A stretch of 64,000 bases of DNA from assembly GCA_003184365.1 (NCBI GenBank), contig NKYR01000065.1, positions 153,149 through 217,148 on the forward strand, given 5' to 3'. Source of the DNA: Evernia prunastri (lineage: Eukaryota; Ascomycota; Lecanoromycetes; Lecanorales; Parmeliaceae). A model generated the notes under the pieces. That model was given only the letters and a program-made list of their open reading frames with translations, had not been told where the DNA came from and did no database searches. Of the stretch, positions 56,684 to 64,000 are shown piece by piece. Within the stretch, counting starts at the first letter, position 1. Every line of letters begins with the position of its first letter. A program made the translations under genes and the position numbers.

Positions 56684-59600
56684 CTACTCAATGTCTGAAA
56701 CCCGGCCTGTCACTGAAGATCCTGGTACTAGGTCCGCTGGCGAACAGGTAGGATCGACTTTGATGAACGTAATATTGCCGACTGAATTGCCTAGCGCAAA
56801 CAGACCCTCGTACTGCGGTGAAGTTCCATATTCAAAATTAGGACGGACGTCCGGAGGAAGCCATAGCACTCTTTGCCCGCCGTGAACTAGCCACTCGTCG
56901 ACTCTTCTCCATTTGTTCCGGGGCATTGGCGAAAGAGCCGAATCATCTCCTGGGCGTCCCTCCAACTCGATTTCGCCATCGTCTGTCTCAATATGTTGTA
57001 TACCTTCCATCTGCAGAGAATGATAGATGATGAACTTGGGTCTTGGCGTCAAAGACCTGAAGGCGTGACCCCGTTAACGGGTCCCAGAGACACACTTCTC
57101 CATCCCTGTTGCTTGAGACGAGCTGATCTCCACCATGTGAGAAGGCCAATGCGGTCACATGGCTCCAGCGAATGTCACTATCAACCGTGAATTGCAAAAG
57201 TCCCGAGCCTGTATCCCATACTCGTATGGATCCGTCATGAAAACCTGATACGAGCTGCTTGCTACCAGGTGAAAAGATCAATCTTGATGGTGGTCCGGGG
57301 AAATGCTCGTAAAACACATGAAGTAGATCTCCTGTAGCTACGTCCCAGATTTTAACTTTGCCATCATATAAACCGCCTGAGGCAAGTTGCCTGGTATCAG
57401 ACGAAAATGCTAATATTGTCACTCGCCAGGAGTAACCTTCGAATACACTGTGTAGACTCCGTGTAGCTATGTCCCATATCCTGATTGAATCACCATCTTC
57501 TAAAGTAAACGCAAGAAAGCTGCCATTGGGTGAAAAGGCAATGGCTGGAAACCGGGGTCTATGGTCATCCAGCTTCGAAGCCGTCGGTATAATCAGCGAG
57601 ATTCTCGACTCCACCTCTCGTAACTGTACAGTACCGTTCCTGTATCCGTAAGCTAGCTGTCGTCCATCATAGGAGAAAATAATCTCCTCGAATTGTTGGC
57701 TAACCTCTGAATCTCTTTTGACTGGAATGGTTTGCGCTTCTATACGTGGATTCCATACTTGAACTGTTTTGCATGTTGCTGAGGCCAGAAGGTTGCCATC
57801 ATGAGAGAATGCCACCATTACATGTTCGCCCGCATATGAGGTATCTTCGTGTGTCATTGGGTTATATATATTCAGGGTCCCATCGATCGAAACCGAGGCA
57901 AGATACCTTCCATCAAAAGGAAAAGCCAACGAGGCAATACTCGTCCTATGACATTCCAGTATCTTTTGCGCTCCTGTCCCCAAGTCGTAAAGCAGTATAC
58001 TACCATTCTCAAGGCCTAGTGCCAGCCGGTTTCCCGTGTCGGTGGCTATTGCATAGACGGGAGCAGGTATCACACTCTGGACTGTGCCGTTCGTTGGGTC
58101 ATACAACTTCACCCCTGATATCACACTCTGGACTGTGCCGTTAGTTGGGTCATACAACGTCACCCCTGGTACTGCTCCTATCTCGCTTTCTCGCCATCTA
58201 GGGTGGCGAAACACTAGTCTCCCATCCGACAAGAAGACCATTGCACGGACAGGGAAATCCAAAACGAATGGATCCGAGATGGTACCTGCCTTCCAGTCCC
58301 ATAACCGCAACTTGCTATGCATGTCAATTATAGCTAGGTATCCTTCAGGTGCGAACGCAATTAATGGGTGAAGACACCAAATGTCCCATACTGGGGGTTG
58401 TTCCAAGGTCAGTACCTTGTGAGCCACACCTGTCACAGGATCCCACAGTCTTACGGTGAGATCTTCAGAAGTCGAAGCCAATTGGCCGTCTTGCGAGAAC
58501 TCTAACTGCTTCACTAGACCTTCATGGCCTTCCAGTGTACTGTGAATGGCAGCAGTCGCTGGGTTCCACACTCGTATTAGACATTCATGAGTGGATGCCA
58601 GAAATTTCCCTTCGAACGATAGGGCAATACTCTTGATAGAGTGGTGCCACTCTCCGTCATCATTACATTCCAAAGTCTGCAGCATGTGGCCCCAATCTCC
58701 TTCAACGTCTGGGCACTCAGTCAACCACCTTGGTAAGATGTTGCGTTTCCGGACTCCACAGTCTACAGGGCTGAATACGAGGGCAGAAACGTGCGTCTGC
58801 AAAGGCGCCTGTTCAATGATGGATCTGTTCTTCAGGGCGAACCTCCAAGCATCTTCGATATCAGCGTACAATGCAGGATGCTCATGGCGCTAAAGTGCGG
58901 AACGTCAACTATGAGCGTAGTTCTGATCAAACAGCTGGAATGCTAACCTCGAACATAGACAACAGATCGTACAATAAAAGTACTGCCTCCGACATCTGGC
59001 CAACCAGGCTCATAGCTTCAAGCCAAAACAAAATGTATTTCTGGAAGAAAACATGAATCTTGCCGTCATCGCACAGGCCAAACTGTGCTCTTTGATCTGG
59101 ATTTATCTCTTCCAGATGTTTGACCCAGTACTGACATGAGTACTGCATGTACATCGGTAATTTTTGAGCCAGAATATCCTTTTGCGCATCCTGTGGCGAA
59201 GAATCTGGCGCTTTTAGACCGCCCATGTTTCTCGTTAGCGTAGACAGCGCCTCTAGGCATATGGTAACAAGCTTGCCGTGAAAAAGCTTTTTGTCGATAG
59301 AGAAACGTTCATCTCCGCACCTTGCCTCATCAGTGAGAAAATCACGGAAGGAAGGATGAAGTAAACGTATTGGTGAGTTCGTGTCCTTTGGAATGTCGAG
59401 TACGGAATGTAATGAGCCCAAGGCTGCTTCTATGCTATTTGCTGGGGCCGACAGGACGTTTGCGAGAGAGCGAACTGAGAGTGCATCAAAAGAGGTAACG
59501 ATGACTCCAACCACTGATCTGAATCGATCGAGCAGCTTTGTGGGATCTGCTTTACGTCTATTTTTCAACAGAGAGAGGCTCAACACTTGAGCATACATCT

Positions 59601-60131
59601 CATCCAGCTGGGGTGAGTTATCTTCAAGGACTGAGTCTCCTTGAAGGATCTCCAATAGACGTTCTTTCGGTGACCATGCATAGTCATCAACGAAGCGACA
59701 GACAGTTGCTGCATAAATGAACAAGCAGTCAGATCTTTGCACCAACGACCGGACGTCTTTCTCTTCGGGCCAGTCGCCAAGCAGTCTATCATCACTAATG
59801 CGGCCAAGTTCTTGCTCTAAAAACAGTCTTATATCATGTTCCACAATTGGACGTGGTACGTCGCGGAGATCCAATCTGAAATGAGTGATCTCGGGCATCC
59901 GATCGAAGCCAAGTCGGATAGCTATTTCAGGTCTGCTAGTCACCATGATGCCCAGGTTCAGGATGTCTAACCCTTTGACCTCAACAAAAAGCTGGAGAAG
60001 TAGTCTGATATCATCGTCCGAGTCGCACTCGTCCAACGCATCAATCACAAGACTCAAAACTGGCCGTTCTATGAATTTTGTTTTTGACATTGGGTTGATG
60101 ATCAACTCTTTCCATTGGTCGCGTAAACCTT
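56684..60131 (-). pseudogene. 5'-truncated, frame-disrupted NACHT-WD40 NLR (STAND) gene
   Basis: Fungal NOD-like receptor of the kind linked to allorecognition or immunity-like signalling. Segments: 60131-58948 (NACHT remainder), 58889-about 57004 (WD repeats), then another frame to 56684. A 58-nt intron (GTTAGC..CTTTAG) joins SMFE to RHEHPALYADIEDAWRF as in intact homologues. Preserved: SLVIDALDECDSDDDI (Walker-B like), IMVTSRPEI, LLHPSFRDFLTD, CQYWVKHLEE, QAPLQTHVSALVFSP, and at least ten WD-type repeats (VRLWDPVTG, IRVWDTGSG, VCLWDPLTG..). Missing: the N-terminal effector domain and the P-loop, because homology stops at GLRDQWKEL where a duplicated block begins. Near 57004 the frame must shift by one base to reach IETDDGEIELEG and LWLPPDVRPN. 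Two changes suggest a pseudogene, but assembly error is possible. Confidence 0.8.
58070..58171 (-). repeat. 51-bp in-frame tandem duplication in WD40 region
   Basis: Two adjacent 51-bp units (58070-58120 and 58121-58171) differ at only a few positions and encode the repeated LYDPTNGTVQSVI segment. The unit is 17 codons, so the frame is kept. It is much shorter than a full WD blade (~42 residues), so it adds a partial strand to one blade. Confidence 0.85.
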
Positions 60132-60263
60132 GTCTTAGTCTTCGCCTATCATCATGTAGAGACACCAAAAACAGCTGGAATCGTGTGCAAATGTGTTGCG
60201 GGGTCCCAACACCGGGGCTAGCTACCTGAAGAGGCATATGTAGACCCCCCAGTGCTAGGAAAA
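60130..60263. repeat. Duplicated block, copy 1
   Basis: About 134 bases nearly identical to 61169-61301: both begin TTGTCTTAGTCTTCGCC and run through GGGGTCCCAACACCGGGGC to CAGTGCTAGGAAAA. Copy 1 abuts the point where NLR homology ends. The block has few coding features; it may be mobile or recombined sequence. Confidence 0.8.
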
Positions 60264-60375
60264 CTCCCAAACAGCCCAAACGACGGCCTCGTAGAGGCCG
60301 TCCCTGACGAGAATCGTCAGCACTAGCACTGATGGACGGAAGATGCTGGTGCAGTTTGTCATGTGATTGATAAAG

Positions 60376-60541
60376 TTAAGATTTCCTGACTGCAATGGCC
60401 GCATGGCCGAATCACCTGAAGAGGCTGAAGTCTCCCGTCGGCAGGGCGGAATTGATTGAGAGGAATCTCCTGAATGTAATGGCCGCATGGCCGAATTGAA
60501 TAGAAAGGCTGAAATCTCTTGACTGCAATGGCCGCATGGCC
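60376..60541. repeat. Imperfect direct repeats around TGGCCGCATGGCC
   Basis: Three copies of a unit centred on the near-palindrome TGGCCGCATGGCC (at about 60396, 60479 and 60528), with related flanks such as GGCTGAAATCTC. The repeat ends at the single N at 60542. Confidence 0.7.
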
Positions 60542-60691
60542 NTGTAGACCCCCCAGTGCTAGGAAAAATCCCAATGCTTGTTCAGCTATACCTGGAGTGA
60601 AAATGAAGCTATTTACAGGTGCGGGCGGGCGGGGAAAGAATGCTATGGCTCTGAAAGAGATGGAATCGAATGAGGAGCCCAACACTGGTGN
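60542..60691. repeat. 148-bp block between two Ns, copy of 61277-61424
   Basis: Positions 60542 and 60691 are N. The 148 bases between them match 61277-61424 without a difference that I can see. This looks like a small contig placed by scaffolding, or a collapsed repeat, more than a natural arrangement. Confidence 0.8.
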
Positions 60692-61168
60692 GAATGCAGT
60701 GCATCCAAGGGGCGACAAACCAAACCCACGGGATCCAGCGGAACCCCAGGACCAATCCAGTGGTGTGGCATCAAACAAGCTCTATGACCGAGCAAATGGA
60801 GATCCTCTGCGACGGGCACAAACGTCAAAGCTGCTTCTCGGGGTTTTAAGAGTTGGCCAACTATCGTTCAGTCTAACGGCGCTAAGGCGTACGAGCTATG
60901 AAAACCCAAAGTTCAGGATCCACAGAGAGATTTCCATTGGACATTGTTACTTACTCTTTGAAGACCTTTTGTTAAGATCCCCATGAAATTGTTCTCCACG
61001 CAGTTTTGTTCAAAAAGAGCGTTCTCCTGCCATCTTTTAAATCCTGCCTTGATGAAATCGAAGTCACCGTATTCCTCCGCGTCCTTGAGCCATTATTTAT
61101 TTCGCAGCAATGGGGGCGGCCAAAAATCTTTCTTTGAATTAATGAAGTTATTGATCTGAACATCTGGA

Positions 61169-61301
61169 TTGTCTTAGTCTTCGCCTCTCATCATGTAGAG
61201 ACTCCAAAACAGCTGGAATCGTTTGCGAATGTGTTGCGGGGTCCCAACACCGGGGCTAGCTACCTGAAGAGGCATATGTAGACCCCCCAGTGCTAGGAAA
61301 A
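61169..61301. repeat. Duplicated block, copy 2
   Basis: Second copy of the block at 60130-60263, with small substitutions (e.g. CTCTCATC for CTATCATC) and continuing into the 148-bp unit that is also found between the Ns. Confidence 0.8.
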
Positions 61302-61370
61302 ATCCCAATGCTTGTTCAGCTATACCTGGAGTGAAAATGAAGCTATTTACAGGTGCGGGCGGGCGGGGAA

Positions 61371-61589
61371 AGAATGCTATGGCTCTGAAAGAGATGGAAT
61401 CGAATGAGGAGCCCAACACTGGTGGGCAGCACATATAAATAGAGCTCCCATCAAGCCATGAATCNGGTTTTAACGAAGTGGTGGACAGGTGGAAAAGAAT
61501 GCTATGGCTCTGAAAGAGATGGAATCGAATGAGGAGCCCAACACTGGTGGGCAGCACATATAAATAGAGCTCCCATCAAGCCATGAATC
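61371..61589. repeat. 94-bp duplication across the N at 61465
   Basis: The 94 bases 61371-61464 and 61496-61589 are identical, and the N lies at 61465 directly after the first copy. Both copies end GCCATGAATC. Overlapping contig ends joined by a one-base gap would produce exactly this. Confidence 0.8.
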
Positions 61590-61626
61590 TCCTGACCAAC
61601 GCGTGCCTGACACGAAAACACGCCCA

Positions 61627-61700
61627 CTATGCAATATTGCCATGCTATGCGATATTGCCATGCTATGCGATATTGCCATGCTATGCGGTATTGCAGGCCT
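61627..61700. repeat. 18-bp tandem repeat
   Basis: About four units of CTATGCGATATTGCCATG, the last degenerate. The derived sequence continues loosely to about 61760 (ATGCGAAATAACGATG). On the minus strand one frame would read HSMAIS repeated. The repeat lies where the F-box frame degenerates. Confidence 0.85.
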
Positions 61701-61737
61701 ACTATGCGAAATAACGATGCAGCGCGAAAATCTCATG

Positions 61738-62118
61738 TTATACGAAATAACCATGCAAATACCATGCCATGCGACCGACTAAACCCCAGTCCCACTGGAG
61801 CGAGAAGGGTTGGCTCAACCCATCTGCCAACAAATCCATCTGATTCGACAGCCTCTCAAAATGTTGGGAATAAGTCCAATGAGTGGAGAAAGCAACCCGG
61901 TCGTAAGCCAGCGTCTTCACACAGCCTCGCAGTACTGGATGTTGCGTGACGCTCTGGAAGACATCAATGTTGGCCTTGTATGGCGAGATATACACGGTGT
62001 CGAAGAGATATTTTGTAGCACATGATGAGCACTGTTTGCTAACGAGTCGAGCTGCCTTCAGATCGGTATTCGGGAGGTCTTGCAGGGCCTGCAAGATGAC
62101 CTCGTTGGGAATGTACAT
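61738..62118 (-). pseudogene. Truncated F-box protein gene
   Basis: The ATG at 62118 opens a typical fungal F-box start: MYIPNEVILQALQDLPNTDL, KAARLVSKQCSSCATKYLFD, TVYISPYKANIDVFQSVTQH. F-box proteins link substrates to SCF ubiquitin ligases via Skp1. Similarity continues to about residue 80 (HPVLRGCVKTLAYDRVAF). The frame then runs into repeat-derived sequence and stops after 126 aa, whereas relatives usually have several hundred residues. The substrate-binding part is therefore missing, by rearrangement or misassembly. Confidence 0.65.
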
Positions 62119-62960
62119 ATTTGTGAGGATATTCACGATTGCAAGAAGCTCGCGGCTGACCGTTTGACAAACGTAAGAAAGGTGCAAGTTGATAAAAGGG
62201 CCTATTTTTGTATTTCGAGAAAGATGAAATCCGCCCTTTCCTTGACGAAAAGTGCAATAACCCTAAAAAAGGCTCGAGCGAGACCCGAGCGGGTATATAG
62301 CCGCAAGGTACTCTACTTGCGATCTACAGGGGGAGGGGGGAAGAAGGACGCTAATGCAGGCTCTCGCAGCAAATGCTTGCGAGTGCAGAGCAGCGCGTGG
62401 AGTTCTGGACAAGCGATATCATTATTGTAGAGCCAATCCTACGCGTTGCCTGCCAGCAGTCCTAGGGTGCAGTCAAGGAATAGCCGTACGGAGGGTGAGG
62501 AGGTGGCCACAAAGGTTCTAGGCGCCATGATTTTGGCTAAAGAGGGAAAAGCGAATTGCATTGACCCCAGCGAGGCCAGCTCACGCATAGAAGTATGTCC
62601 AAGGGTAGGGCTCAGGCTCAAGACTTGCGACGTCCAGAACCTCGGACACTGTATGTTGAAGCATTCACCAGTATCGGAAGGATCTAATGCTAGGAGGGAA
62701 AGCCACCAGGAGGTACCAGAAGGCTAAAAAATGAGGTTAACTCGCAAATTGTGGCTCTGATTGGAACTGACTTAGTATTGCTCAACTTTGAGATACTGAT
62801 CTCAGATCGAGACAGACAAAAGGAGAGACTTCAAGCTGCTTGACAGTGTTTGATTGGAAGCAATTGATGTAGAATCTGCAGTGAAAACCGTGTGTGAAGA
62901 CAGGACATCTTTCGTTGTTCTTGATCTGTTCAGATCAAGCGAGCCCCGGTAGATCAGACT

Positions 62961-63136
62961 GTGTGCCGTGCCAAGCCACTAGTGTCGGGCTGTTACCGTA
63001 GTTGAGATATATGCCTTACCTTAGCTAGTAGGAATGTGTGTTGAGAACTATGGTATTGAGTGGACTAAGGATCTGTGTAATGGTAGAAGGAGTAGGTAGT
63101 CTATATGTGGTGTGTGCCGGGCCAAGCCACTAGTGT
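62961..63136. repeat. 25-bp direct repeats 151 bp apart
   Basis: GTGTGCCG(T/G)GCCAAGCCAC continues with TAGTGT at both 62961-62985 and 63112-63136, with one mismatch, and both are followed by a GGGCTGTT. They bracket about 126 bases and may mark the ends of a small inserted element or a tandem unit. Confidence 0.65.
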
Positions 63137-63163
63137 AGTGTAGGGCTGTTCGCCACTATTTCC

Positions 63164-63280
63164 AACAAAGTGCATGCAACTATTGCCTCCTAGCGCCGGC
63201 GTCCTACCTTAGTCCCAAAGCTAACGCGGGACTAAGCCCAAAAGAGTCTAGATAGCTTCGCGGACTTTTGTGTTAGGACG
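63164..63280. repeat. 117-bp repeat element with nested inverted repeats, copy 1
   Basis: 117 bases found again at 63884-64000 with one difference (GATAGC/GATCGC). Inside, CTTAGTCCC (63208-63216) pairs with GGGACTAAG (63228-63236), and GGCGTCCTA (63198-63206) pairs with TAGGACGCC (63274-63282). Two nested hairpin arms in ~85 bases look like the end of a mobile element or a foldback repeat. No family assigned. Confidence 0.75.
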
Positions 63281-63516
63281 CCTGCTCCAGAAACCCCGTA
63301 TTTCAAAAAAACGAGCTTCGCGTCCACAAATTTTTAAATCAGTCACAGATCCACCAATTCTTGTCAGAACCACTTATAAATATATACCACGACGTGTAGA
63401 ATTATGTGGTAAACTCATTGGTAACAAAATCTGACTCCCTACAGCAACATCTCGCGTTATGTACCCTGCTGACCTTCTATTGCCCTTGACACCAGACCCA
63501 TCACGTTCCTATTTGA

Positions 63517-63882
63517 ATGACCAAACCAACGGGTCACCCCTTTCCAGCAACGGGCCCCGGCTGTGCATTTCCCCTCTCCCAGCGTCCGAGAACCTTCAAA
63601 CACGGCACCCAGACCGAATACGCAGCGCATCGTACGCGCTTTGGGAGTTCCACTCCAGAACCTCCGCGATGGGACGATGACATCTCGTCGATAAGTGGGG
63701 ATACCGGTACATGTTTTGGTGACTCTGAGGATGGGTCGGACAGAGATCAAGCTTTGGAACCGCTGCAGTTGCCTGCTTCCTTCTGGCCAAGCCGGGGTTC
63801 GAAGCAGAACAAGGCGGCCATTGCAAAGGAGCTTCAGGAAGGCGTGATCCAGCAGCTTCCGCCGTCCGCCAATACCAGACTA
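63517..63882 (+). CDS. Partial unknown ORF, cut by the N at 63883
   Basis: The ATG at 63517 opens 122 codons up to the N. The sequence is Pro/Arg-rich, then acidic: GHPFPATGPGCAFPLSQRP, KHGTQTEYAAHRTRFGS, PPRWDDDISSISGDTGTCFG, LPASFWPSRGSKQNKAAIAK. It has no stop up to the N and no recognised domain. After the N comes the repeat element, so the true 3' part is missing from the assembly. It could be the N-terminus of a host gene or of a mobile-element protein. Confidence 0.4.
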
Positions 63883-63883
63883 N

Positions 63884-64000
63884 AACAAAGTGCATGCAAC
63901 TATTGCCTCCTAGCGCCGGCGTCCTACCTTAGTCCCAAAGCTAACGCGGGACTAAGCCCAAAAGAGTCTAGATCGCTTCGCGGACTTTTGTGTTAGGACG
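63884..64000. repeat. 117-bp repeat element, copy 2
   Basis: Second copy of 63164-63280, starting directly after the N at 63883 and running to the window edge. One substitution separates the copies. Its placement right after an N suggests that the assembler stopped at this repeat. Confidence 0.8.

Larger units (their letters stand above)
62119..63516. other. Repeat-rich stretch without a supported gene
   Basis: About 1.4 kb. It contains a GGTACTCTAC motif (62308), two 25-bp direct repeats (62961-62985 and 63112-63136) and copy 1 of a nested inverted-repeat element (63164-63280). A 93-codon plus-strand frame (62446-62727) and an overlapping minus-strand frame (62621-62439) show no domain. Confidence 0.4.

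Noticed and set aside
62250..62262. AATAACCCTAAAA, similar to a telomere unit
   Set aside because: A single TAACCC-like unit only; no array, so no telomere claim.
1..64000. tRNA genes, rRNA genes and CRISPR arrays
   Set aside because: I looked for GGTTCRANYCC-type B boxes with matching stems, rRNA-like sequence and spaced repeats and found none that I could support.

Overview
The window comes from a filamentous ascomycete (Pezizomycotina; Dothideomycetes is my guess, at low confidence). The evidence is a compact gene layout, short introns (about 40-130 nt, mostly GT..AG with a CTAAC/CTRAY-like branch site), a DOCK-type GEF, a DUF7872-like membrane protein, a microsomal P450 and a NACHT-WD40 NLR. 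I re-joined exons by hand from splice signals, phase and family similarity. Nothing was searched against a database.

Left part (1-22 kb): an unresolved stretch; a head-to-head pair of related low-complexity proteins with the same C-terminal motif (1666-3926); ribosomal protein eS8; an MPPED-like metallophosphoesterase; an acidic-tailed unknown protein; an intronless 2027-aa DOCK-family protein; a ten-exon secreted/membrane protein; and a gene-poor 3.5 kb with one small spliced gene and remnants.

Middle part (22-56 kb) is dense housekeeping sequence: cytosolic leucyl-tRNA synthetase (with a GC-AG first intron), a TBC-domain RabGAP, an unknown conserved fungal protein, Ctf8, a cytochrome P450, Utp7, the AP-3 sigma subunit, Dph3 divergent from Tsr1, a proline-rich unknown, a large SANT-like/C2H2 zinc-finger protein divergent from an SPX phosphate transporter, a Pex14-N protein and a class 3 aldehyde dehydrogenase. 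Utp7, Tsr1, eS8, Dph3 and LeuRS all serve ribosome production or translation; AP-3, the RabGAP and the DOCK GEF serve membrane traffic and small-GTPase control.

Right end (56.7-64 kb) is accessory and repetitive: a 5'-truncated, frame-disrupted NACHT-WD40 NLR, duplicated blocks around four single-N assembly joins, short tandem repeats running into a truncated F-box gene, a nested inverted-repeat element present twice, and a partial unknown ORF. It looks like a repeat-rich chromosomal region or contig edge where assembly was difficult.
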